Positions 54,534 through 63,577 of a DNA stretch of 64,000 nucleotides are shown here, in pieces. The translations under genes were made by a program, and so were the position numbers. The stretch is from Arthrobacter sp. ISL-72 (GTDB lineage Bacteria; Actinomycetota; Actinomycetes; Actinomycetales; Micrococcaceae). Position 1 is the stretch's first letter, and each line of letters begins with the position of its first letter. Location of the stretch: assembly GCF_018613755.1 (NCBI RefSeq), contig NZ_JAGGPP010000015.1, positions 54,522-118,521 of the forward strand. The letters run 5' to 3'. The notes beneath the pieces are model-generated. The model had not been told where the DNA came from. It saw only the letters and a program-made list of their open reading frames with translations, and ran no database searches.

Positions 54534-55754
54534 ATGACTAAATCACCATCCGTGGTCGACCGGCCCGCCGGGATGAGCCCCGGACTGACCCTGCTCTTCG
54601 CCGTTGCCGGCGGCGCTGCGGTCGGAAACCTGTATTGGGCCCAGCCGCTCCTCGGAAACATCGCCGCGGCGCTGGGAGTCCCGCCCGCTACGGCCGGGCT
54701 GCTTGTGACACTCACGCAGGTCGGGTACGCGCTTGGGGTGTTCCTCGTGGTGCCGCTCGGCGACACACTGAACCGGAAACGCATCATCCCCGCGATCATG
54801 GTTCTGTGCTCCGTGTCGCTGGCCGGCAGCGCTGTTGCGCCGACCTTCGCCGTCCTGCTTCTCGCGCTGGCCCTGGTGGGTGTCACCACCGTTGCCGGGC
54901 AGTTGCTGACGCCACTGGCGGGTGACCTGGCCTCGGACGAGCAGCGGGGGCGCGTCGTCGGAACGGTGGTGTCCGGGCTCCTGACGGGCATCCTGGTATC
55001 CCGGACGGTGAGCGGGATCGTGGCCGAGCTATTTGGTTGGCGCATGGTGTACTTTGCAGCGTCAGCGGTCATGCTTCTCCTCGCGCTCGTCCTGGCCCGG
55101 GCGCTTCCGGATCTGGCCCCGCGGGACCACGTTCCCTACGGCCGGCTGCTGCATTCGGTCCTGGCGGCAGTGGCCCGGCACCGCCCGGTGCGGATCATCC
55201 TGGTCCTTGGAGCGGCATTGATGTGCGTGTTCACGGCGTTCTGGACCGGCCTGACGTTCCTGCTGGCCGCGGCCCCTTTCTCCTTCACCGCCTCGCAGAT
55301 CGGTTTGGTGGGCCTGGTGGGAGTTTTCGGAGCCGTTGCAGCCCAGCGCACGGGCGGGGTGTATGACCGCGGCTGGGCGGTACCCGCCATCGGTGTAGGA
55401 CTTGCCATCAGCATGGTGTCACTCGCGGTCTCGGGCCTGGGCGCAACCTCGATCATCGCCGTGCTAACAGCCGTCGCGCTGCTCTCCATCGGCATCCAGT
55501 CCGCGCAGGTACTCCTTCAAACGAAGATGCTCTCGATAGACCCGGCCGCCCGCAGCCGCCTCAACACTGCGCTCGTTGTGGGCAATTTCATCGGCGGCGC
55601 AGTCGGCTCCACCCTCGCTGGAGTGTTCTGGCAGGTTGGCCGGTGGGCGGCCATCATGTCCGGCGCAGCCATGATCGTCGCACTCGCCCTGGCGGTGTGG
55701 TTCGTCAACCGAAAAGGCGCCCTCGCGGGAGGAACAAACAACCTGGACGGCTGA
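54534..55754 (+). CDS. MFS transporter (drug-efflux type)
   Basis: 406 residues, about 12 helices. AAVGNLYWAQPLLGNIAAAL and LTQVGYALGVFLVVPLGDTL followed by NRKRI give the typical MFS helix 1-3 pattern of multidrug-type exporters. ATG at 54534. Regulated in all likelihood by the divergent HTH gene. Confidence 0.88.
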   Translation: MTKSPSVVDRPAGMSPGLTLLFAVAGGAAVGNLYWAQPLLGNIAAALGVPPATAGLLVTLTQVGYALGVFLVVPLGDTLNRKRIIPAIMVLCSVSLAGSAVAPTFAVLLLALALVGVTTVAGQLLTPLAGDLASDEQRGRVVGTVVSGLLTGILVSRTVSGIVAELFGWRMVYFAASAVMLLLALVLARALPDLAPRDHVPYGRLLHSVLAAVARHRPVRIILVLGAALMCVFTAFWTGLTFLLAAAPFSFTASQIGLVGLVGVFGAVAAQRTGGVYDRGWAVPAIGVGLAISMVSLAVSGLGATSIIAVLTAVALLSIGIQSAQVLLQTKMLSIDPAARSRLNTALVVGNFIGGAVGSTLAGVFWQVGRWAAIMSGAAMIVALALAVWFVNRKGALAGGTNNLDG

Positions 55755-55928
55755 CGGTTCCTGCGTCTTTCGGTTCCTGCGGCTTTTGAGTTTCTGCCGC
55801 CGGTGCGGACGGTCATAATCCTCTGACAGCGGACAGCCCGTGCGCCACGGCGCCTGAGTCCCTAGGATTGATCCCGGAAGGCCGGGCGGAAGCCCGGACC
55901 GGATCGAATCACAAGCTGAGGAGTGGAT

Positions 55929-56360
55929 ATGGCAGCAACACGCACCGCGCACACGGTATGGAACGGCGACCTGATGGAGGGCTCCGGCAACACCACGCTG
56001 GACAGCTCCGGACTGGGTACGTACGAGGTCACCTGGAAGGCCCGCACCGAGGCCTCGGAAGGCAAGACCAGCCCCGAAGAGCTCATTGCCGCAGCGCACT
56101 CGGCCTGCTTCTCCATGGCCTTCAGCAACATGCTGGCCCAGGCCGGGCACACGCCCGAAGAGGTGCACACCAAGGCCGATGTCACCTTCAAGCCCGGCAC
56201 CGGCATCACCGGCAGCCACTTGACTGTCAACGCCCGCATCCCGGGCATCTCGGAGGACGAATTCCAGAAGATCGCAGCGGAAGCCAAGGTCGGCTGCCCT
56301 GTTTCCGGTGCCCTGGCCAGCATCGACATCACCCTGGACGCCACGCTCGCGGCTTCCTAG
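55929..56360 (+). CDS. OsmC/Ohr family peroxiredoxin
   Basis: 143-residue thiol peroxidase using two Cys, in HSACFSMAFSNML and KVGCPVSGAL; reduces organic hydroperoxides. The SGLGTYEVTWKARTE start places it in the OsmC subgroup. ATG at 55929 with GGAG 5 nt upstream; ATG 55923 is too close to the site. Confidence 0.92.
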   Translation: MAATRTAHTVWNGDLMEGSGNTTLDSSGLGTYEVTWKARTEASEGKTSPEELIAAAHSACFSMAFSNMLAQAGHTPEEVHTKADVTFKPGTGITGSHLTVNARIPGISEDEFQKIAAEAKVGCPVSGALASIDITLDATLAAS

Positions 56361-56390
56361 CCCTGAGCGGTTTACACACCAGCATCGCAA

Positions 56391-56433
56391 AAGCCCCGGT
56401 CCTTCCCTGAGTGTCAGGGAAGGACCGGGGCTT
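56391..56433. terminator. Bidirectional terminator, 20-bp perfect stem
   Basis: The arms 56391-56410 and 56414-56433 are perfectly complementary (AAGCCCCGGTCC ... GGACCGGGGCTT) around GTG. It serves the convergent osmC and tricorn genes. Confidence 0.92.
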
Positions 56434-56458
56434 CTGTATATCCGGGCACTTGCCCGGT

Positions 56459-59400
56459 TTAGCCCTGGTTGGTCGGGGCAGGGCCGGTGAGCGCAGGGCC
56501 GGTGAGGGCAGGGCCGGTGGAGGCGGGGCTTGTGCGGGCAGGCAAGGGAGCCGGCAGCAGCCGGCGGTAGCCTTCCCGCAGCGGGGGCCGGTCCGTGGGC
56601 AGTTCCTGGATCATTTCCTTGAGCGCACCGATGCCGTACTCGAGCTGCGGGTCCCTGCCGGCAGCATACGCGTGCGGCGGGTACGTCACTTCGATGTCGG
56701 GGGTTACACCGTAGTTCTCAACGTCCCAGCCCACGCCGCCGCTGAACCAGGTGGCGTAGCGCGGTTGCGTCACTCCGGTTCCGTCCGCGAGGGAGAAGCG
56801 GTTGTCGATGCCCACTACGCCGCCCCAGGTCCGGGTCCCAATCACGGGGCCGATCCCCCGCAGCTTGGACACCTGCGTAATGATGTCCCCGTCGGAACCG
56901 GCAAACTCGTCCGTCAGGATCACCACAGGGCCGCGGGGTGCATGGTGGGGGTAGGTCCGCGGCTTTTCGCCGCGGGGCATGCTCCACCCGGTCACCTTCC
57001 GGCCAATGAGCTCCGCAACAAGCTGGGACGTGTGCCCGCCCCTGTTGCGCCGGACGTCCACGATCAGTCCGTCCAGGGCGGTTTCGGTGTCCAGGTCGCG
57101 GTGCAGCTGCGCCCAGCCGTTCGCCAGCATGTCCGGGATGTGCAGGTAGCCGTACGTCCCGCCGGAGGCTTCACGGACGGTGCGCCGGTTGCCGGCCACC
57201 CATTCCTGGTAGCGGAGGCGCTCTTCGTCTTTCACCGGCACGACGGCGATGCGGCGCTGCCTGCCTGCGGCGTCCCCGTGCGCGGCGCCGTTGCGCAGGG
57301 TCAGCTCCACTGCTTTTCCTGCCGCTCCGACGAGCTGCATGGCCGGGGTCAGGGTTTCGGACAGCTCCACGCCGTCGATGGCGAGGAGGATGTCGCCGGC
57401 CTTGGCATCGGCTCCGGGCCTGGTCAGCGGTGAGGTAGCGAGCGGGTCCGATGACTCCCCCGCCAGGATGCGGGTGATTTCCCAGCCGGTGCCGGTGAAG
57501 GCCAGGTCCGCGCCCAGCCGGCCCTGCCCGTTGCTGCCGTTTTCGGTGACCGGAGCCGGACGAACATAGGCGTGGGATGTCCCCAGTTCGCCATGAAGCT
57601 CCCACAGCAGGTCCACGAGGTCATCATGCGAACCCAGCCGCTCAACGAGGGGACGGTACCGGCGGTGTACGGAGTCCCAGTCCTGCCCGGCCATGTCCTC
57701 GGTCCAGAAGAAATCACGCTGGAGCCGCCAGGCTTCATCGAACGCCTGGCCCCACACACTCACCGGATCCATGAGCACCCGGATGCGGCTGACATCCACC
57801 TTCACCAGCTGGCCGGAGTCCTCGTCGCCCTTGACGTCGGCGGGAGCAACCCGGATCTGCTTCTCGTGCAGGAAAACCACCTTCCTGCCGTCACCGGACA
57901 CCCGATAGCTGTCCAGGGCGTCCACGATCGTGGCGGTTTTGCGCTTGGCCATGTCAAACCGCACCAGTCTCGGTGCCTCGTCCTTGTCGTCGGTGCTGGC
58001 CCGGCCGTCGCCGGTGACGCCGGCAAGGTCGTTGTCCAGCCAAAGCAACGCCCCCGGTATCGCCTCGAGGGCGGAGTAGTTGCCCTGCGGCACCGGGACT
58101 CCGATCACCCGGTGGGCCAGTCCGTCAGCGTCGACCCGGACGGCAGCGGTGGCGGGGACGCCGGCGGTTTCGGTGGTGCCCGGAGTTTCGGACGCGCTCC
58201 CGGTTTCGCCGTCGGGTGCGTCGACGAGGTCCGCTGCGGGGCCAAACGGCGACGGCGTGTCGGCAGTCAGCGCCACGAGGTACGGCTTGATGGGGCTGGG
58301 GAAGGACAGGTCGAAGGAGTGTCCGTCGTAGACAGGGTCGAAGCTCCGGTTGGACAGGAACGCGATGAATTTTCCGTCAGAAGTAAAGGCCGGGGAGGCG
58401 TCACGGAACCGTCCGTCCGTAACCTCGACGACGCGGAAGTCCGGATCGTCCACCTTAACAATGCGGAGCCTGCTGCGTGAGCCAAAGGAAGTGACCGGTT
58501 CAGACCAGCCAAGCCAGGCCGAATCCGGGGACCAGCACAGGCCGTCAATGGTGCCCTCGCCGATGCTGGTGACGAGCTTGATCGACCCGGTCCGGGTGTC
58601 GGCCAGATACACCTCCCCAAAGGAGGTCCCGACTGCAACGGTGCTGCCGTCCGGGCTGGCCTCCATGGCACTTGCACGCGTCGGCTTGGGGAAGGCGATC
58701 TTCAGCTGGCGTACTGTACCGGCACCGGCTGCCCGGACAGCCGTATCCACCGCACCGCCGCCCGCCATGTCGCTGCCGCCGGCCGCGGCGTGCGCAGTCT
58801 CTTGTCCGGAGGCTTGCGAGGAGGCCGGTCCGGCGCCGCCCGTCCCGGACGCGGGCACGGGCTTCGGCAGGGGTGTTCCGGCGTCAGGTTCGACGGCGGG
58901 GCGGGGCCGCGGGGCCGGCACCGGTTGTGAACCGGCCACCTTCGGCGCGATTTCCTTGATGTACAGCGCCTCCGCGCCGTCGTGGTCGGCGACGTAGGCA
59001 ATGCGGCCCTCGCCAAGCGGCCGCGGCAGGCGGGCCCGAACACCGGGCGTGGCCTCGATAACCCGCGACGGGCCGTCCTTGTGCCTGAGCCAGTGGACGG
59101 TACCGTGGGCCTCCACTGCGCTGGAGGAGCCGGTGTGGTCCGGGATCACGGCACCGAGGTGCCGGGTGGTCTTCAGGAGCGCCGGCCGCCGCCCCTGGGA
59201 GGCTGAACCCAGCGAAATGTCGAGCTTTACGGCGTCTGAGCCCAGGTCGGGAACCAGCCACAGCTCACCGGCGGATTCGAACACCATGCGCTTGCCGTCG
59301 GTAGCGGCATGGCGGACATAGAAGTCTTCGTGATCGGTGTGGCGGCGGAGCCCGCTGCCGTTCGGAAGCACCGAATACAGGTTACCGTAGCCTTCATGGT

Positions 59401-60028
59401 CGGAAAGGAAGGCCACGCGTCCGTCAACCCACATGGGATCGGTGAGGTTGCCGTCCAGCTCCGGCACCAGCCGCTCGAACTCCCCGTTGCCGTCAGCGTC
59501 GATCCAGAGCTTTCCGGCGGTTCCGCCGCGGTACCGCTTCCACCAGGCCGGCTCGCGTGAGAGCACACTGGCCACGACCACCGGACGTTCATCGCCGAGC
59601 TCCGGGCCGAACGCCACCGATTCCACCGGGCCGAATGGCAGTTCCTCGGACCAGCCGCCCTCCAGCGGGACACGGTAGGCGTGCGTGTGACGGCTTTCGG
59701 CCTGTCGGAACGCGCTGGTGACCAGCACATCGCCGCCAGCCGTGAAGCCCTTGACCCGGGTGGAGCTGTGGCCGAAGTAGGTCAGCTGGCGGTACCCGCC
59801 GCCGTCGACCTCCGCGGTGACAACCTCCGGTGCCGTCCCCTGCACCACCGTCCACACCAGGCGCTTGCCGTCGGGGGTGAAGCGCGGATTGCGGGCGGGC
59901 AGCTGGAGGGAGGAAACCCGCCAGGCGCGGCCTCCGTCCAGGGGCGCGATCCAGACGTCGTCTTCGGCCACGAAGGTGACCAGATCGCCGTGCAGGTGCG
60001 GGAAACGGAAGTAGCTGGAAGAGGTCAT
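56459..60028 (-). CDS. Tricorn-like S41 family peptidase
   Basis: 1189-residue protein: N-terminal TolB/WD-like beta-propeller repeats (FRFPHLHGDLVTFVAEDDVW, ARNPRFTPDGKRLVW and later copies), a second propeller, a tricorn C1 domain, a PDZ-like domain (KAGDILLAIDGVEL) and the S41 core with the nucleophile Ser in EFAGSDGDIITQVSKLRG. A tricorn core protease homologue, thought to trim peptides released by the proteasome. Pro/Ala-rich insert near residues 415-475; C-terminal T-G-P-A-L repeats. ATG at 60028. Confidence 0.93.
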   Translation of the reverse strand: MTSSSYFRFPHLHGDLVTFVAEDDVWIAPLDGGRAWRVSSLQLPARNPRFTPDGKRLVWTVVQGTAPEVVTAEVDGGGYRQLTYFGHSSTRVKGFTAGGDVLVTSAFRQAESRHTHAYRVPLEGGWSEELPFGPVESVAFGPELGDERPVVVASVLSREPAWWKRYRGGTAGKLWIDADGNGEFERLVPELDGNLTDPMWVDGRVAFLSDHEGYGNLYSVLPNGSGLRRHTDHEDFYVRHAATDGKRMVFESAGELWLVPDLGSDAVKLDISLGSASQGRRPALLKTTRHLGAVIPDHTGSSSAVEAHGTVHWLRHKDGPSRVIEATPGVRARLPRPLGEGRIAYVADHDGAEALYIKEIAPKVAGSQPVPAPRPRPAVEPDAGTPLPKPVPASGTGGAGPASSQASGQETAHAAAGGSDMAGGGAVDTAVRAAGAGTVRQLKIAFPKPTRASAMEASPDGSTVAVGTSFGEVYLADTRTGSIKLVTSIGEGTIDGLCWSPDSAWLGWSEPVTSFGSRSRLRIVKVDDPDFRVVEVTDGRFRDASPAFTSDGKFIAFLSNRSFDPVYDGHSFDLSFPSPIKPYLVALTADTPSPFGPAADLVDAPDGETGSASETPGTTETAGVPATAAVRVDADGLAHRVIGVPVPQGNYSALEAIPGALLWLDNDLAGVTGDGRASTDDKDEAPRLVRFDMAKRKTATIVDALDSYRVSGDGRKVVFLHEKQIRVAPADVKGDEDSGQLVKVDVSRIRVLMDPVSVWGQAFDEAWRLQRDFFWTEDMAGQDWDSVHRRYRPLVERLGSHDDLVDLLWELHGELGTSHAYVRPAPVTENGSNGQGRLGADLAFTGTGWEITRILAGESSDPLATSPLTRPGADAKAGDILLAIDGVELSETLTPAMQLVGAAGKAVELTLRNGAAHGDAAGRQRRIAVVPVKDEERLRYQEWVAGNRRTVREASGGTYGYLHIPDMLANGWAQLHRDLDTETALDGLIVDVRRNRGGHTSQLVAELIGRKVTGWSMPRGEKPRTYPHHAPRGPVVILTDEFAGSDGDIITQVSKLRGIGPVIGTRTWGGVVGIDNRFSLADGTGVTQPRYATWFSGGVGWDVENYGVTPDIEVTYPPHAYAAGRDPQLEYGIGALKEMIQELPTDRPPLREGYRRLLPAPLPARTSPASTGPALTGPALTGPAPTNQG
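56476..56520 (-). repeat. Three 15-bp tandem repeats at the tricorn 3' end
   Basis: Units at 56476, 56491 and 56506 (GGGCAGGGCCGGTGA with single changes) encode T-G-P-A-L/P repeats at the C-terminus. Confidence 0.85.
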
Positions 60029-60101
60029 CGTTCGATCATAGTCAAACGCGGCGGGGCGGACGGCAGGTTCCGGGGCCGTGCCGGGCGTGGTGAGATGGAT
60101 C

Positions 60102-60995
60102 ATGCGAATCATCATGGCCGGCGCCTCAGGCCTCCTCGGAACCGATATGTCCGCCCACCTTGGCGCGGCCGGGCACGAGGTCATCCGCCTAGTCCGCCGG
60201 GCGCCTGCCGCAGCCGGTGAGGTGCGCTGGGATCCGGCCGCCGGTCAGCTTGATCCTGCCCGGCTTGAAGGTGCGGATGCCGTTATCAACCTGGCGGGGG
60301 CCGGGATCGGAGACCGGCCGTGGACCCGGCGCCGCATCGACGAATTGTTCCGCTCCCGGCTCGACCCCACCAGGACGCTGGCCGCAGCAATGGCAAAGAT
60401 GGAACAGCCGCCGAAGGTTTTCATCAGCCAGTCAGGCTCCAACTACTACGGCGACCGTGGAGCCGCCGTTCTGCGGGAGAATTCCCCTAACGGCTCGGGA
60501 ATCATGTCGCAGATCTGCCACGAGTGGGAAGCGGCTGCGCACCAGGCTCCGGCCGGTGTCCGTGTTGTCACTCCCCGGACAGGGGTGGTCCTCAGCCGGT
60601 CGGGAGGCGCGCTGGGGCGGCTGCTGCCGTTGATCCGGCTCGGCCTGGGCGGTCCGCTCGGCAACGGCAGGCAGTACTGGCCGTGGATCACGCTGCCGGA
60701 TGTGTCCTCAGCCTTCAGTTTCTTCCTGGCGTCCCCCTTGTCAGGTCCGGTCAACCTCTGCGCTCCTGAGAGTGCCGACGTCAATGCCCTGGTTGCGCGG
60801 CTTGCCGCTGCGGTCCACCGGCCGGCCGTGTTCCGGGTCCCGGCGCCGGTGCTGAGGCTGGTGATGGGCAAGCTGGCCGACGAACTCCTGCTGGGAAGCC
60901 AGCGCATGGAGCCGGCGCTGCTGGCGGACGCAGGCTTCGAATGGCAGCATCCGTCCCTGGCCCAGGCCGCAGCCTGGGCGACGGGCAAGGACTGA
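60102..60995 (+). CDS. TIGR01777 family NAD-dependent epimerase-like oxidoreductase
   Basis: 297 residues. Rossmann start MRIIMAGASGLLGTDMSAHL, then INLAGAGIGDRPWTRRRIDE, FISQSGSNYYGDRG (family-specific) and the C-terminal DUF1731 helix (LLLGSQRMEPALLADAGFEW). Extended short-chain dehydrogenase family of unknown substrate, linked to division in some bacteria (SulA-like name). ATG at 60102. Confidence 0.92.
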   Translation: MRIIMAGASGLLGTDMSAHLGAAGHEVIRLVRRAPAAAGEVRWDPAAGQLDPARLEGADAVINLAGAGIGDRPWTRRRIDELFRSRLDPTRTLAAAMAKMEQPPKVFISQSGSNYYGDRGAAVLRENSPNGSGIMSQICHEWEAAAHQAPAGVRVVTPRTGVVLSRSGGALGRLLPLIRLGLGGPLGNGRQYWPWITLPDVSSAFSFFLASPLSGPVNLCAPESADVNALVARLAAAVHRPAVFRVPAPVLRLVMGKLADELLLGSQRMEPALLADAGFEWQHPSLAQAAAWATGKD

Positions 60996-61048
60996 CGCCC
61001 TGCTCGCAAAACCAAGCTGCGGACGGCGACCCGGCAGTGACCGGGGTG

Positions 61049-62776
61049 TCACGCGGCGGGAAGGATCTCCTGGATGAGCCAGCGGCCGCCGGAACTGACC
61101 AAAACCAAACGAAGCTGCTGCTCGGAACCGGCCGGTTCCTCCGCCAGCACGTTTCCGCCGGCGTCGGTCTCCTGGTAGGCGGACGTCACCGCGCTGATTG
61201 CCACAACGGTCCTTGCGTCCGAACCGCCAGGTTCTGCCTCGGCAAGAGTCAGGGTGGTGCCGAATCCCTTCAGGACGTGCCCCGTGTCCCGCAGCCTCCT
61301 GCTGATCCTGGCGTCGGCGGCCGCTGCCGGGGAATTCTCCATGTTGACCTCGTCCAGGAGCTCGAGTTGCCCTGAATTCAGTGCCGCCGAGCGGATCGCG
61401 GCCAATCCCCGCGCTGCGTCTTCGGGATTCCGCGAAACGGCCAGCCGCCTTGCATCAGCGGGAACCGGGTCTCCCGTTCTGCCGGACAGAACCTCCGACG
61501 CCGGAGCCGACGACTCCTGTGCCGGCGCTTCCTGCCCCGCTGATTCCTGCGCCGACGATTCCTGTGCCCAGGGGGCAGCGGCCTCCCCGAAGGCCTGCGG
61601 CCCACCCAGGAACCACGCAGCGGCGAGTCCGGTGCAGGCGAGGGCTGCCACGGCGGCGCCCATCCACCGCCGCTTTCCGCCGGCGTGGCGGCCCGCGCTG
61701 CGGATCGGCCGTCGTGACGGTCCTACAGCGCTCCCCACGCGGCGGCGCCACGCGCGGACCTTCGCCGCCCGGCGGGCAGTTCCTGACGGCGGAACATTGC
61801 GGCGCGTCAGCAACTGGGGCAACACCGTAGGATGGACGGCCCCGGATAAGTCCACCGGGGCAGCGTCGGCACTGCGGTACACAGAAGCTGCGAACTCCAG
61901 CGCTGTGGGCCGCTCCCTCCGATCTTCCCGCAGGCCCGCCTCCAACGCCGCAGCGAGGGCCGCCGGCACTTCCGGAACCAGGAGGGAAAGAGGTGGACGG
62001 CTCGGACCGTACTCCGGCGCCTTTCCGGTCAGGCAATACCAGCCGATCGCCGCTGCCGAATAGACATCCCGCTCGGGCTGCAGCCCCGCCCGCAGCGCGT
62101 CAACCGGTGCCGGATCCAGGAAGCCCTGCGTGCCGGCCGCGGAAGTCTCCGCCGCGTCCCCGACCATGCGCGTGACGCCCAGATCCGCCAACAAGGGCTT
62201 GCCGTGCGCGGTGAACAGTACGTTGCCCGGGGCGACGTCGGAATGCATAAAGCCTTTGCCGTGCAGGTACCCCAGCGCCTGGGCCAGGGGCGTCAGGACG
62301 GTCACCGTTTCACCTACGGTCAGCTGCCCCCGGCAGGCCACCAGATGGGCCAGGGATCCGCCTGGCGCGTAATCCATCACCAACCCCGGGCCGCCGCCGG
62401 CAGAACCCCGCAGTGGAACTACCCGATGGGCCTTCACCAAGTGATCATGATCGAGGACGGAGAGAATCCTCACCTCGCGCCGGACGGCGTCTTCCGCATC
62501 ACGCCCGCCAGTGCCGGGAACGCCGACGTCGAACCCGGCCTGCCCATGGTGTTCCGGCGGATCAAAGCACTTGACCGCGAACTCGCGGTGGGTCCCCTCC
62601 TCCCGGACCAGCCACACGGCCGCAGTTGCGCCGCGGCCCAGCTCGCGAACCACTTCGTAGCCGGGAACCACCGGGGGTTCGGCGGCCGGCAGGCCGGCAA
62701 CACCGCGGGACGCCGGCGCCGGCGGGACTGCCGGGCCGCCTTCGCCCGTTCCGCCGTCGTGCGTGAAATCTTCCAT
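61049..62776 (-). CDS. Serine/threonine protein kinase with transmembrane segment
   Basis: 575 residues. Kinase domain about 38-300: Gly loop GRGATAAVW, Lys in FAVKCF, catalytic loop MHSDVAPGNVLF (HSD instead of HRD, Ala instead of the usual Lys), and ADLGVTRM (DLG for DFG). One transmembrane helix near 400 (WMGAAVAALACTGLAAAWFL), then an extracellular Gln/Glu/Ser/Ala repeat stretch and a C-terminal NTF2-like region. No PASTA domain. ATG 62776 lacks a strong ribosome site; the longer frame overlapping lipB is rejected. Divergent from lipB. Confidence 0.88.
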   Translation of the reverse strand: MEDFTHDGGTGEGGPAVPPAPASRGVAGLPAAEPPVVPGYEVVRELGRGATAAVWLVREEGTHREFAVKCFDPPEHHGQAGFDVGVPGTGGRDAEDAVRREVRILSVLDHDHLVKAHRVVPLRGSAGGGPGLVMDYAPGGSLAHLVACRGQLTVGETVTVLTPLAQALGYLHGKGFMHSDVAPGNVLFTAHGKPLLADLGVTRMVGDAAETSAAGTQGFLDPAPVDALRAGLQPERDVYSAAAIGWYCLTGKAPEYGPSRPPLSLLVPEVPAALAAALEAGLREDRRERPTALEFAASVYRSADAAPVDLSGAVHPTVLPQLLTRRNVPPSGTARRAAKVRAWRRRVGSAVGPSRRPIRSAGRHAGGKRRWMGAAVAALACTGLAAAWFLGGPQAFGEAAAPWAQESSAQESAGQEAPAQESSAPASEVLSGRTGDPVPADARRLAVSRNPEDAARGLAAIRSAALNSGQLELLDEVNMENSPAAAADARISRRLRDTGHVLKGFGTTLTLAEAEPGGSDARTVVAISAVTSAYQETDAGGNVLAEEPAGSEQQLRLVLVSSGGRWLIQEILPAA

Positions 62777-62814
62777 ACCCAAGGAATAGCGGAAGCAGCA
62801 GAAATCCGCAGAAG

Positions 62815-62823
62815 TTATCCACA
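62815..62823 (+). promoter_or_regulatory. Single TTATCCACA (DnaA-box consensus)
   Basis: Perfect E. coli-type DnaA box in the 132-bp kinase/lipB divergent gap. A single 9-mer can occur by chance in a window this size. Confidence 0.25.
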
Positions 62824-62908
62824 GGTACTGCCCGCGGAGGCGGCGGGGGCAGTGAGAGGTTAAGCACAGAATCCGGCGCGACGGCGGACGGGGTCTAAGC
62901 TGGATGCC

Positions 62909-63577
62909 ATGACTCTTGAGTTTTCCACGGTGGGTCTTGCTCCGGATTTGGTTGATTACATGAAGGGCTGGGACATCCAGCGCGAACTCCATGACAAAGT
63001 CGTCGCAGCTGAGGCCCCCAGCACAGTCCTGCTCCTTGAGCATGCCGCCGTCTACACCGCCGGCAAGCTCACCGAAGACCACGAACGGCCGTTCGACGGT
63101 ACCCCTGTCGTTCCCGTGGACCGCGGCGGCAAACTGACCTGGCACGGACCCGGGCAGCTGATCGCCTACCCTATCCTCAAGCTGAAGAACCGGGCCGGCA
63201 TCCGAGACTACGTAGAGCGGCTCGAAGCCGTCATGATCGCGGTCATTGCGGACTACGGCATCAACGCAGAGCGCATCAAGGGACGCGCAGGCGTCTGGAT
63301 CAAGGCAGACAGCAAGGGCCCGGACCGCAAGATTGCCGCCATCGGCATCCGCGTCCTGGACGGAGTCACAATGCACGGCGTCGCCATCAACTGCAACAAT
63401 GATCTGGCCCCGTATGCCCAGATCATTGCGTGCGGCATTACCGACGCCAGCGTCACCACGATGTCAATCGAGACCGGCCGGGACATCGCCCCTGCGGATA
63501 TCGCCGACAGGATCGTCGAAGAATTCCGCAAACACGAAGAAGCACTCGTTGCACACCCCGAAGGAGCTCTACTGTGA
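62909..63577 (+). CDS. lipB: Lipoyl(octanoyl) transferase
   Basis: 222-residue cytosolic enzyme moving octanoyl from ACP to lipoyl domains. [17 protein letters not shown], catalytic Lys in [24 protein letters not shown] and the catalytic Cys in [10 protein letters not shown] are all present. ATG at 62909. Overlaps lipA by 4 bp (GTGA). Confidence 0.95.
   Translation: MTLEFSTVGLAPDLVDYMKGWDIQRELHDKVVAAEAPSTVLLLEHAAVYTAGKLTEDHERPFDGTPVVPVDRGGKLTWHGPGQLIAYPILKLKNRAGIRDYVERLEAVMIAVIADYGINAERIKGRAGVWIKADSKGPDRKIAAIGIRVLDGVTMHGVAINCNNDLAPYAQIIACGITDASVTTMSIETGRDIAPADIADRIVEEFRKHEEALVAHPEGALL

Noticed and set aside
62815..62823. Origin of replication near the single TTATCCACA
   Set aside because: Only one box, no dnaA/dnaN neighbourhood, expected by chance about once per window.
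62777..63376. N-terminal extension of the kinase across lipB
   Set aside because: It would run antisense through lipB; the kinase domain begins after 62776.
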